The notes under the pieces: model-generated | What the model was told of the DNA's origin: nothing | The model's database searches: none | Seen by the model: the letters and a program-made list of their open reading frames with translations, nothing else | Shown: positions 8,387 to 16,097 of the stretch, piece by piece | Layout of the letters: the number at the start of each line of letters is the position of its first letter | Position numbering within the stretch: position 1 is the first letter of the stretch | NCBI GenBank assembly: GCA_002308875.1 | Contig: DBWK01000092.1 | Span: 14,806 to 55,968 of the forward strand | DNA: 41,163 nt | Origin: Treponema sp. UBA1240 | Lineage (GTDB): Bacteria; Spirochaetota; Spirochaetia; Treponematales; Treponemataceae | Reading direction: 5' to 3' | Made by a program: the position numbers and the translations under genes

Positions 8387-9889
8387 ATGAGAAAGTTTGT
8401 TGTTGTTGCAGTATTTGCGGCTGTTATTGTTTTTTTGATTGTTTTTGCTTCCATAACACGCACAAGGCAACCGGTTCAAAAAGAAATTGTAAAATCAGTA
8501 ACGGTTAAACCAGTCACCAATATTGAGCAGGAAGAAGAAGAAACTGTTTCTGTTTCCGAAAAAAATGCGGATATAACAACAACCCTCATAAAACTACAGC
8601 CAAACGAAATTCTTCTTAATATAATTGCAACCGATATAAACGGAGATACATTTGATGATCAGATTATCAGCATAAAACGGGCAGGAGTTGCATCCGTCAT
8701 TCTGATAACCGGCATATACAATTCCGATAAAGCCGAATACCAACGCGTTTCAGAAATTGAAACAGGAGTTACGCAGGCAAACACTTTCTCATTTTCAATA
8801 ACTGACTTAATCGGCGACCACTCCAATGTTCTCGTCTATACAGGCTTGAACAACAGCGGTGAATCAATTCTAAAAGCATATAAACCGTCTTCTTTTTTGC
8901 GTTTCAAATTCAATTATGATTTGATTGCTGACTTAAAAACGGACGGAAATATCTTTATACAGCAGTCAGACCGTAGTGACGCCTACTCAATGTTCAAAAC
9001 TCAGGGCGAAAGCTTTCCGATATGGGTTTACAGCTCGGACACAAGCCGCGGTTTGGAATCATTGGATCAGATTCAAACTATGTGGGACTGGTCGTTTTCC
9101 GAGAAAAAATACGTAATAGTTTCGCAAACGCGCGTCAACGGGAAAAAAATAGCGGCGAACGAATTGAACCGGATTTTAGATGGAACACCGGAAACATTCG
9201 AAAACTTTCTTTCAGGTCTGTGGTACAAAACCCCTTCGTCGGGCAACAATCTGCGTTACATCTTTTTTAATGCGGACGACAAAGAAATCATACTTTCGTT
9301 TGATAAAACGCAGGAACTTTACGGTTGGACGGCAAGCTCACTCACAAAAAACGGTATTCATATAACATCAATGAGCAAGTCAATAAACAACCTTATCCGT
9401 CAGTTCAACATTACGCTGAACGGGCTCGATGAGATAAAGCTGCGTGTAAATGATGACGTAAAAATGTACATAAAGGAAGAAACACTCTGGGACGGTACTT
9501 ACAAAAAGATTTCGCTCAAAGCCAATTCATACAAGGAACAGACAGCTTCACAGCTTTTGAAGCAAATTGAAAGCAACAGTCAAATATGGACAACATCGGA
9601 CAATATGTCGGTAACAATAAAAAAATCACAATTTTTTATTACAAATGACGAAAAAAACAGTTCCGGAATAATAACCGAAACAGTAATAAATAACGAACCT
9701 TTATTGGAATTCCGAACCTTACAGGGTGAAACACTGCTGAAAGGGCATTATAAAGCGGAACTCGAAACAACAGATACTGAAAACAGCACAACGGAAACTC
9801 TTTTACTCTATCCGGTTAATATAAGCATAAAAGGCTTTTCACTCACAGGAGAAGCTCCTGTCAGATTTGAAAGAAGCATAGAAAAATAA
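8387..9889 (+). CDS. Membrane-anchored extracytoplasmic protein of unknown function
   Basis: 500 residues, not recognised with confidence. Residues 1-22 are one uncleaved-looking membrane anchor (MRKFVVVAVFAAVIVFLIVF), followed by a charged, Glu-rich linker (about 45-60). The rest is polar and probably beta-rich, outside the inner membrane. Residues 83-91 read DINGDTFDD, which fits the DxNxDxxxD calcium loop of FG-GAP or EF-hand-like repeats; a second repeat is not obvious. From about 270 on, segments such as FLSGLWYKT, YIFFNADDKEIILSFDKTQ and TLWDGTYKKISL resemble the lipocalin-like style of spirochaetal secreted proteins. Treponemes have a group annotated as pallilysin-related adhesins of about this size; that is a guess, and no HExxH is seen. 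It diverges from alaS and ends at a shared terminator. Confidence 0.75.
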   Translation: MRKFVVVAVFAAVIVFLIVFASITRTRQPVQKEIVKSVTVKPVTNIEQEEEETVSVSEKNADITTTLIKLQPNEILLNIIATDINGDTFDDQIISIKRAGVASVILITGIYNSDKAEYQRVSEIETGVTQANTFSFSITDLIGDHSNVLVYTGLNNSGESILKAYKPSSFLRFKFNYDLIADLKTDGNIFIQQSDRSDAYSMFKTQGESFPIWVYSSDTSRGLESLDQIQTMWDWSFSEKKYVIVSQTRVNGKKIAANELNRILDGTPETFENFLSGLWYKTPSSGNNLRYIFFNADDKEIILSFDKTQELYGWTASSLTKNGIHITSMSKSINNLIRQFNITLNGLDEIKLRVNDDVKMYIKEETLWDGTYKKISLKANSYKEQTASQLLKQIESNSQIWTTSDNMSVTIKKSQFFITNDEKNSSGIITETVINNEPLLEFRTLQGETLLKGHYKAELETTDTENSTTETLLLYPVNISIKGFSLTGEAPVRFERSIEK

Positions 9890-9890
9890 A

Positions 9891-9934
9891 AAAGCCGCCT
9901 TTTATAAGGTTTAACACCCCAAAAGACGGCTTTT
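9891..9934. terminator. Bidirectional terminator between convergent genes
   Basis: AAAGCCGCCTTTT and AAAAGACGGCTTT form a 13-bp stem with one mismatch around a 17-nt loop, with A-rich and T-rich flanks. It can end both the plus-strand gene at 9889 and the minus-strand CBS-ACT gene at 9955. Confidence 0.8.
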
Positions 9935-9954
9935 ATTCATAAAAACAGAAAACT

Positions 9955-10593
9955 CTATCTTATGTCCTCAATCTTAATATCCAGCTGTTTGTAAATCGCT
10001 TTTACGGAGTCCATATCAAGATCCGCAATTCGGCAGGTTACACGCCGCTTTGAAACATCATCGCCTTCGGATGTTACAAGAGAAATGATATTCCCGTTTT
10101 TATCAGCAATGGCTTTTGTAAGTACAGCAAGCTGTCCTGGCTTTTCATCAAGACTGAACGTTACACGAATTCCTACGTGTCTTGCACCAAACAGATCTAC
10201 GAAGGTTCTGAACAAATCGCTTTCGGTGATTATGCCGACAAGAAGCTTACCCTTCATTACAGGAAGACAGCCGATATGATTATCCGCCATTATTCTTGCA
10301 GCTTCTTCAATCGTTTCAGTTTCCTGAACGGAAATAACATTCTTGTTCATAATGTTTGCAACTTTAAGCTTGGAAAGCAGATAGCTGATTTCATACATAT
10401 CAAGCGTTGTTGCTGCGCTTGGACCCGCGTTAAGAAGCTCTTTTTGCGTCACAATTCCTACAAGCTCGTTGTTTTTATTAAGAACAGGGAGCTTTTGTAT
10501 TTTTTCCCTCGTCATCAGAGCCTTAGTATCATTAACTGATAAATCAGGGCTGACAAAAACAGGATTTTTAGTCATAATTCCGGCAATAATCAT
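9955..10593 (-). CDS. CBS-CBS-ACT domain protein (AcuB-like)
   Basis: 212 residues, cytoplasmic. The first CBS motif is IMTKNPVFVSPDLSVNDTKALM with LPVLNKNNELVGIVTQKELL (about 6-55); the second is IMNKNVISVQETETIEEAARIM with IGCLPVMKGKLLVGIITESDLF (about 80-130). An ACT domain follows (about 140-205: RVTFSLDEKPGQLAVLTKAIADKNG is split as in the family). CBS pairs bind adenine nucleotides and ACT domains bind amino acids, so it may link amino-acid and energy status. It lies directly downstream of livF on the same strand but has its own promoter and a strong GGAGG. A role with the transporter is inference from position. The function of this architecture is not settled. Confidence 0.85.
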   Translation of the reverse strand: MIIAGIMTKNPVFVSPDLSVNDTKALMTREKIQKLPVLNKNNELVGIVTQKELLNAGPSAATTLDMYEISYLLSKLKVANIMNKNVISVQETETIEEAARIMADNHIGCLPVMKGKLLVGIITESDLFRTFVDLFGARHVGIRVTFSLDEKPGQLAVLTKAIADKNGNIISLVTSEGDDVSKRRVTCRIADLDMDSVKAIYKQLDIKIEDIR

Positions 10594-10613
10594 ACATACC
10601 TCCGTTGCAATTA

Positions 10614-10641
10614 ATTATAACACCAAAAACACAGAAAACAA
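10614..10641 (-). promoter_or_regulatory. Predicted promoter of the CBS-ACT gene
   Basis: Minus-strand TTGTTT (10636-10641), 16-nt spacer, TATAAT (10614-10619), followed by the GGAGG site of the gene. It lies in the 57-bp gap after livF. Confidence 0.5.
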
Positions 10642-10650
10642 CAAATATTT

Positions 10651-11355
10651 TTAGCCGCCCAAATACGCTTTTTTAACGGAATCATCTTCGAGTAAATCTT
10701 TTGCGTTTCCTGTCTTAGAAATTACACCTGTTTCAAGAACGTAAGCCCTGTCAGCGATTGCAAGTGCCTTAAAAGCGTTCTGCTCTACAAGCAGGATTGT
10801 AGTTCCGTTTGCATTGATTTTTTTGATAATCGAAAAAATTTCATCAACGAGAATAGGAGCAAGTCCCATGGACGGTTCATCCAAAAGTAAAAGACGCGGC
10901 TTTGACATAAGGGCTCGACCGATTGCAAGCATCTGCTGTTCACCACCGGAAAGAGTTCCTGCCACCTGTCTTATACGTTCTTTTAAGCGGGGAAAGTTTT
11001 CAAAAACCAGCTCCGTATCATCTTTTATGCATTTTTTGTCATTACGTGTAAAAGCTCCCATCTCAAGATTTTCTTTTACAGTAAGGTTCGCAAATATACG
11101 CCGCCCTTCAGGAACCTGAATCAAGCCTTTTTTTACAATCGCATCCGCCGGGAGTGAAGTAATATCTTCATCTTCAAAAACTACTTTTCCATCGGTCTTT
11201 TTTATGATGTTGGAAAGTGCATGGAGAGTTGTAGTTTTTCCCGCACCGTTTGAGCCAATCAAAGAAATAATTTCGCCCTCATTAACTTCAAAGGATATTC
11301 CGCGCAGAGCTTTAATTGCACCATAATGAACAACAAGATTTTCAACCTTAAGCAT
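10651..11355 (-). CDS. livF: Branched-chain amino-acid ABC transporter ATPase LivF
   Basis: 234 residues. One of two ATPases of a Liv-type (HAAT) importer on the inner face of the membrane. Walker A is GSNGAGKTT (about 34-42), the signature is LSGGEQQ, and Walker B is LLLLDEP followed by SMGLAPILV, the typical LivF form. The start overlaps the end of livG by 8 bp, with GGAGG inside livG nine nt upstream, so the pair is translationally coupled. It is the last gene of livHMGF. No frameshift or missing motif is seen. Confidence 0.93.
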   Translation of the reverse strand: MLKVENLVVHYGAIKALRGISFEVNEGEIISLIGSNGAGKTTTLHALSNIIKKTDGKVVFEDEDITSLPADAIVKKGLIQVPEGRRIFANLTVKENLEMGAFTRNDKKCIKDDTELVFENFPRLKERIRQVAGTLSGGEQQMLAIGRALMSKPRLLLLDEPSMGLAPILVDEIFSIIKKINANGTTILLVEQNAFKALAIADRAYVLETGVISKTGNAKDLLEDDSVKKAYLGG

Positions 11356-12154
11356 TGATAACAGCCTCCTCTCCCAAATACGCCTTTATAACGGCAGGAT
11401 CTTTCTGAATTTCTTCCGGCAGTCCCGCCGCGATAATTCTTCCGTAATCAAGAACTATGAGCCGTTCACAGATTCCCATTACAAGGTGCATATCGTGTTC
11501 AATAAGAAGAATTGTCAGATTAAACTCTTTACGAATAAACGATATGAGTTTCATAAGTTCTTCGGTTTCCTGAGGATTCATACCCGCGGCAGGTTCATCC
11601 AAAAGGAGAAGGCTGGGATTTGCCGCTAATGCACGGACAATCTCAAGTTTGCGCTGTTCTCCGTAAGGCAGGTTCTTGGCGAGCTCATTCTTTTTATCAG
11701 ATATGTGAAAAATTGACAAAAGCTGATCCGTTTTTTCGGTCATAAACTGCTCATCCTTGCGGAAGCGCGGAGTTCGGAACAAAACGTCCAATGGCGTAAC
11801 TTTTCTTTGAGAATGTAGTGCTATGCGAACGTTGTCCTCAACGGAAAGATTGTTAAAAAGACGAATGTTCTGAAATGTTCGTGAAATACCGATTTTGTTC
11901 AACTGATACGGCTGCATTTTGCCCACCATGTGAACGGCACCTTTTTTGTCCCAAAAAGTTATATCACCTTCAGTAGGTGTATAAATACCGGACAGCATAT
12001 TAAAAACAGTTGTTTTCCCTGCACCGTTCGGACCAATTAAACCGACAAGTTCGCCTTTGTACAATTCACATGAAAAATTGGAGACAGCACGCAAACCTCC
12101 AAAAATTATTGAGATATCGCTTGCCCGCAGCAGCAAATCACTGTCATTTCGCAT
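11348..12154 (-). CDS. livG: Branched-chain amino-acid ABC transporter ATPase LivG
   Basis: 268 residues. The second ATPase of the Liv importer. Walker A is GPNGAGKTT (about 39-47), the Q-loop region is ISRTFQNIRLF, the signature region NLPYGEQRKLEI has the LivG-type YGEQRK in place of LSGGQ, and Walker B is LLLLDEPAAGMNP, a LivG hallmark. The stretch between Q-loop and signature is longer than in LivF, as usual. GGAGAG precedes the ATG, which lies 11 bp inside the 3' end of livM. Confidence 0.94.
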   Translation of the reverse strand: MRNDSDLLLRASDISIIFGGLRAVSNFSCELYKGELVGLIGPNGAGKTTVFNMLSGIYTPTEGDITFWDKKGAVHMVGKMQPYQLNKIGISRTFQNIRLFNNLSVEDNVRIALHSQRKVTPLDVLFRTPRFRKDEQFMTEKTDQLLSIFHISDKKNELAKNLPYGEQRKLEIVRALAANPSLLLLDEPAAGMNPQETEELMKLISFIRKEFNLTILLIEHDMHLVMGICERLIVLDYGRIIAAGLPEEIQKDPAVIKAYLGEEAVINA

Positions 12155-13130
12155 TTGCTCTCTCCTTTTTTTGTAATTTTTTTGTCAGTTTTTCCCACAA
12201 GCCGACAAAAGATATTTCCCTTGTTCCCAACAATCCCTGAGGTCTGAAAAGCATTACAAGTATGAGAATAAGCGGATAAATCAAAAGACGGTAGTCGCTG
12301 AGGAATCTCAGGAATTCCTGCAAGTATGTAAGAATGAATGCAGCTGCAACTGAGCCGGTTATTGAACCCATACCGCCAAGAACAACAAAAATCAGATAAT
12401 CTATACTGCGGTTAAACGAAGCCAAATCCGGCTTTACAAACGCAATAAAAGGCGCATACAAGGCGCCTCCTATACCGGCAACAAACGAAGCGATTACAAA
12501 TCCAGTCATCTTGTATTTGAAAACACCTACACCGTTTGAATTTGCCGCTATCTCGTCTTCACGAACAGCCATAATGGCACGTCCGTAAGTTGAACGCATA
12601 AAATTCTGAAGAAGAATTATAATCGCAACAAGAGTTCCAATAATGGTCAAAAAGGCCAAGTCAGGAAAAACGGTAAGCTTTGTAGTAAAACGCATACCGT
12701 TTGCACCACCGGTAATGGATTTTAGGTTTACAAAAACAACACGGATTATTTCACCAAAACCGAGCGTTACAATTGCAAGGTAGTCGCCGGTAAGCTTGAG
12801 AGTCGGAAAGCCGATTAAAAATCCGAATATCGCCGTTATTAAACCGGCAATACAAATGCTTAGAGGCAGCGGGAATCCCAGTGAAGAAGTAAAGAATATG
12901 CAGGAATATGAACCTATTGCCATAAAACCAGCCTGTCCTAACGAAAGCTGTCCTGTTAAACCGCAGACAATGTTTACGCTTATTGCAAGAATCGCGTTTA
13001 TTCCGCCAAGTGTCAGAATCTGTGCGGTGTACGCATCGATAATGCTGAATTTGATAAGAAGTGTAGGAACAAAAACAACAAAAAGAACTATTGCTCCCAA
13101 CAAAATAAAGTTTCGAGTATCTTTTTTCAT
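12144..13130 (-). CDS. livM: Branched-chain amino-acid ABC transporter permease LivM
   Basis: 328 residues with about 8-9 hydrophobic helices. Family motifs are visible: LSLGQAGFMAIGSY (about 60-75), TLKLTGDYLAIVTLGFGEIIR, the ATPase-coupling segment MAVREDEIAANSNGVGVFKYKM, split here from the family pattern by its spacing, and FVVLGGMGSITGS. It forms the membrane channel with LivH. AAGG lies upstream of the ATG, and the start is 3 bp after the livH stop. The lysine-rich C-terminus faces the cytoplasm. Confidence 0.93.
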   Translation of the reverse strand: MKKDTRNFILLGAIVLFVVFVPTLLIKFSIIDAYTAQILTLGGINAILAISVNIVCGLTGQLSLGQAGFMAIGSYSCIFFTSSLGFPLPLSICIAGLITAIFGFLIGFPTLKLTGDYLAIVTLGFGEIIRVVFVNLKSITGGANGMRFTTKLTVFPDLAFLTIIGTLVAIIILLQNFMRSTYGRAIMAVREDEIAANSNGVGVFKYKMTGFVIASFVAGIGGALYAPFIAFVKPDLASFNRSIDYLIFVVLGGMGSITGSVAAAFILTYLQEFLRFLSDYRLLIYPLILILVMLFRPQGLLGTREISFVGLWEKLTKKLQKKERANAK

Positions 13131-13133
13131 AAT

Positions 13134-14042
13134 TTATACCTTAACCCTTACCTTTTTACCAAGCAAACCGGACGGTTTTATAAGAAGTATTATTATAAGA
13201 ATTGAGAATGAAATTGCGTCCGCATACTGAGAATTGATGTAGCCCTTTGTAAGTGTTTCCGCAATGCCGAGGATAAACCCGCCGAGCATTGCCCCAGGAA
13301 CGGAACCTATTCCGCCAAGAACGGCGGCGACAAAAGCTTTTAATCCCGGCATAGAACCCATAACAGGATCTATCTGTGGATATGCACTTGCATAAAGTAT
13401 TCCGCCGGCTGCAGCAAGAACTGAACCAAGCGCAAACGTAAAAGAAATTGTTCTGTTTACAGAGATTCCCATGAGGCTGGCCGCCTGCATATCAAAAGAA
13501 ACAGCGCGCATTGCTTTTCCGGTTTTTGTGTAGTTTATGAGAATTGTGAGCAGAATCATAAGCAGGGCTGAAATACATATAACAATAAGCTGTATATAGG
13601 AAATTGAAAAAGTTCCTAACGAAAGTTTCCCTTCAATCACGCCTGGGAACGGTCTTGGGTTAGGACCAACAAAAGGCAGAACACGCATACCGTTCTGCAG
13701 AATCAGAGAAACCGCAATTGCTGTAATCAACGAATTAAGTCTGGGAGCAGACCTTAAAGGTCTGTACGCAAATTTTTCAATTATAATTCCAAGAAAACCG
13801 CAAAAAACCATTGAACCGGCAAAAGCCAGCGCCAAAGCCAGATAAGGCATTCCCGTCGCTGCCATTGCAGTCAGAATAAAATACCCGACATACGCTCCGA
13901 CCATAAGTATATCGCCGTGCGCAAAGTTAATGAGCATTACAATACCGTATACCATAGTGTAGCCCAAAGCTATCAGCGCATAGATACTTCCGAGCGATAT
14001 ACCGTTAGTCAGCTGCTCTAAAAAAATGCTTCCAGAACTCAC
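13134..14042 (-). CDS. livH: Branched-chain amino-acid ABC transporter permease LivH
   Basis: 302 residues with about eight membrane helices. It starts with the typical LivH N-terminus (LEQLTNGISLGSIYALIALGYTMVYGI, broken into consecutive family motifs) and has NFAHGDILMVGAYVGYF, KAMRAVSFDMQAASLMGI for ATPase coupling and AAVLGGIGSVPGA. The start is GTG behind a GGGGG-type site. It is the first gene of livHMGF. No periplasmic substrate-binding protein gene is next to the operon in this window, so that component must be encoded elsewhere. The leader contains a hairpin that may attenuate expression. Confidence 0.93.
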   Translation of the reverse strand: MSSGSIFLEQLTNGISLGSIYALIALGYTMVYGIVMLINFAHGDILMVGAYVGYFILTAMAATGMPYLALALAFAGSMVFCGFLGIIIEKFAYRPLRSAPRLNSLITAIAVSLILQNGMRVLPFVGPNPRPFPGVIEGKLSLGTFSISYIQLIVICISALLMILLTILINYTKTGKAMRAVSFDMQAASLMGISVNRTISFTFALGSVLAAAGGILYASAYPQIDPVMGSMPGLKAFVAAVLGGIGSVPGAMLGGFILGIAETLTKGYINSQYADAISFSILIIILLIKPSGLLGKKVRVKV

Positions 14043-14088
14043 AATTCCCCCAAAACTTAATAAAATTATATATTATAAAAAATAAAGA

Positions 14089-14106
14089 ATCCTGCATATA
14101 CAGGAT
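14089..14106 (-). terminator. Hairpin followed by T-rich run in the livH leader
   Basis: ATCCTG, a 6-nt loop, CAGGAT, then TCTTTATTTTTT on the minus strand. The stem is only 6 bp, but the following T tract makes it terminator-like. Since the liv promoter lies upstream of it, liv transcripts must read through it; it may be an attenuator or a weak terminator of the upstream regulator gene. Confidence 0.45.
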
Positions 14107-14124
14107 GCGTTTTGCAAGTGGCTC

Positions 14125-14153
14125 ATTATACTATGATGTTTGAAAATCGTAAA
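14125..14153 (-). promoter_or_regulatory. Predicted promoter of the livHMGF operon
   Basis: Minus-strand TTTACG (14148-14153), 17-nt spacer, TATAAT (14125-14130). Initiation near 14118 gives a leader of about 75 nt that includes the hairpin at 14089-14106. Confidence 0.6.
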
Positions 14154-14165
14154 GATGTTTATAAA

Positions 14166-15281
14166 TCAAGACAATAAATCAAATTCTATCGCATTGCTTC
14201 TTATTACGGTTTCGCAGGAAGAAAGAACGACCGCCCTTTTCAGGCAGTTAAAAAGTTCCCTTACATTGCCAGGCCAGGAATGGTCCAAAAGCTTGGAAAA
14301 ACTTTCCGGAGCAAGATATTTTCCCGTACCCTTCAAAAAATGTTCAATAAAAAGCGGAATATCATCGCGTCTTTCTCTTAAAGGGGGAATTCGCAGTCTT
14401 AATACATTGATACGGTAAAACAAATCGCTTCTGAATAATCCGCAGGCTACTCTTTCACACAAATTGGAATTAGTTGCAAACAAAAAACGAACATTAAAGT
14501 TTATGCTTTTGGAAGAACCAAGTCTGCATATTTCGTTTGATTCCGTCAAATGCAACAGTTGAGCCTGGAATTTTAGGGGCATTTCCGAAATTTCGTCAAA
14601 TAACAGAGTTCCGCCATCCGTTTCTTCTATAAAGCCTTTTTTGTCAACAGCATCCGTAAACGCACCTTTTACAGAACCCACAAGTTCACTGAAAAAAACA
14701 GAACCGTCAAATCGTGACAGATTGATGGTTTTGAATTTTTTTCCTTTTCGCGAAGAATTCCGATGAATGAGCTCGGCGAGAAAAGTTTTCCCGGTACCGG
14801 ATTCTCCCTCTAATAAAACAGGCAGCTCAACCTTAGCATATTCCGCAAGTTTTTCTTTTAACGAACATATACATGGCGTTTTACCTATAAAAGACTGGAA
14901 TGGTTCAGTTTCCGCAGGCGCAGGAAGTATTGTTTTTAGAAGCTTCTCAACACGAGTTTCAAATATGTCTCTTCTGGCAGGGTATAAAATATAGTCATCA
15001 AATCCGGCTTTTATTGTAAAAACAGACAAATCCGGGAAAAACTCTGTTGAAAGTACCGCAACCGGAATATGAAAACGTTCTTTAAGACGCATGATAAACG
15101 AATTAAAACCTGCATTCACGTAAAGAAAATCAACCAGTAGCAGCCTCACGACGTGAGTATCAAAAAACAGGGGAGAATCAAAAACTTCAGAAAAAGTTTC
15201 AACCTTAAATCCACATAAAGTTTCGCCTATAAACTGAACAAGCGAACTTTCACCGGAAAACAGTACAATATATTCAGACAC
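14166..15281 (-). CDS. Sigma-54-activator-like AAA+ protein with degenerate receiver and no DNA-binding domain
   Basis: 371 residues from a GTG at 15281, chosen because AAGGA sits six nt upstream; a TTG at 15323 would add 14 residues without a ribosome site. Residues 1-115 resemble a response-regulator receiver, but the usual acidic pair is missing near the start. The AAA+ domain has Walker A GESGTGKT (159-166), Walker B LLFDEI (226-231), FRSDLFYRINVL (283-294) and WPGNVREL (336-343). The sigma-54 contact loop reads GAFTDA (206-211) instead of GAFTGA. The chain stops ~30 residues after WPGNVREL with no Fis-type helix-turn-helix. It may act from solution, need a partner, or have lost the activator role. 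It lies just upstream of liv on the same strand. Confidence 0.82.
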   Translation of the reverse strand: MSEYIVLFSGESSLVQFIGETLCGFKVETFSEVFDSPLFFDTHVVRLLLVDFLYVNAGFNSFIMRLKERFHIPVAVLSTEFFPDLSVFTIKAGFDDYILYPARRDIFETRVEKLLKTILPAPAETEPFQSFIGKTPCICSLKEKLAEYAKVELPVLLEGESGTGKTFLAELIHRNSSRKGKKFKTINLSRFDGSVFFSELVGSVKGAFTDAVDKKGFIEETDGGTLLFDEISEMPLKFQAQLLHLTESNEICRLGSSKSINFNVRFLFATNSNLCERVACGLFRSDLFYRINVLRLRIPPLRERRDDIPLFIEHFLKGTGKYLAPESFSKLLDHSWPGNVRELFNCLKRAVVLSSCETVIRSNAIEFDLLS

Positions 15282-15356
15282 AGCTTTTCCTTGTACAGAA
15301 ACAAACAGTTTGTTGAACAACAAAACAGCTGATCTTAGTATATAAATTACTCTACT

Positions 15357-16097
15357 TTAATTTTTTGAAGTAATTCTATAGACCAGTAACAATATTTTAT
15401 ACCATAAATACGGAAAAATAAATAATAATTTAAAAGGATTTTTTGTAAGTTCGGGTAAGAATTCCAGTCCTTTTGAAAAAAGCTTTTCGGACACGTTCTT
15501 TTTTCTGTTGGAAAATATATCCAAAATGTCTTTGCGGTATAAAAATATACTCGAAGAAAAGCTGTTTCTGCGCGCATATACCCACCGTGAACCGCCTTTT
15601 ACGCCGTTACTGAGCAGAACCATCGCCGGAGATGCCTTGTAAACGGCAGAAACAACATCTTTTTCTACCGTTTTATTATTATAGCCCGCATGCCGGCCAA
15701 CAATCCTAAGCCCGGAAAAAGTTGAATGGATATTCTGTTCCGCCTGCATAAGACTTTTTTTGTGATTGCCCAGAAGATACAATGTTTTGTAGTGTTTATC
15801 AAGAACAGACAAAATTGATATGATTGTGTTGAACGGATTATATCTGAACGGTACTGCCAGCTTTAAAAACGAAGCACCGGAAATGATCGATTTTGAGACT
15901 GGCAGAACAAGATCCGCATTTTGCAGACAAATCATAAAATCAGAATTTACCCGTGCAAAAAGCAAATCCCAAATGGACAAAAAAACAATTTGCTTTGCAC
16001 CGGGTTTTTCAGTTAAAGCTAAGATTTCTTTTTCCAAATCATCAGGATTTATAACGTCTACAGGAACTGTAAGCAAACTTATTCTCTGAACCGCCAT
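15357..16097 (-). CDS. WecG/TagA/CpsF-family glycosyltransferase-like protein, divergent
   Basis: 246 residues. Family features: an N-terminal IDVD-like VPVDVINPDDLEKEILAL, then ADLVLP (61-66), LYLLGNHKKSLMQAEQNI and LRIVGRHAGY, and a C-terminal segment NPFKLLFIFPYLWYKILLLV that would touch the membrane as in TagA enzymes. Known members transfer N-acetylmannosamine(-uronic acid) to lipid-linked GlcNAc in teichoic acid or antigen synthesis. Here the DG that normally follows ADLVLP is VS (67-68), and the Thr-x-Asn motif near the N-terminus is not preserved, so catalysis is doubtful. The ATG lies 19 bp inside the rsmE 3' end, with GGAG upstream, so it is coupled to rsmE. Confidence 0.75.
   Translation of the reverse strand: MAVQRISLLTVPVDVINPDDLEKEILALTEKPGAKQIVFLSIWDLLFARVNSDFMICLQNADLVLPVSKSIISGASFLKLAVPFRYNPFNTIISILSVLDKHYKTLYLLGNHKKSLMQAEQNIHSTFSGLRIVGRHAGYNNKTVEKDVVSAVYKASPAMVLLSNGVKGGSRWVYARRNSFSSSIFLYRKDILDIFSNRKKNVSEKLFSKGLEFLPELTKNPFKLLFIFPYLWYKILLLVYRITSKN

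Noticed and set aside
15282..15323. TTG start of the AAA+ regulator
   Set aside because: No ribosome site there, while GTG at 15281 has AAGGA six nt upstream.
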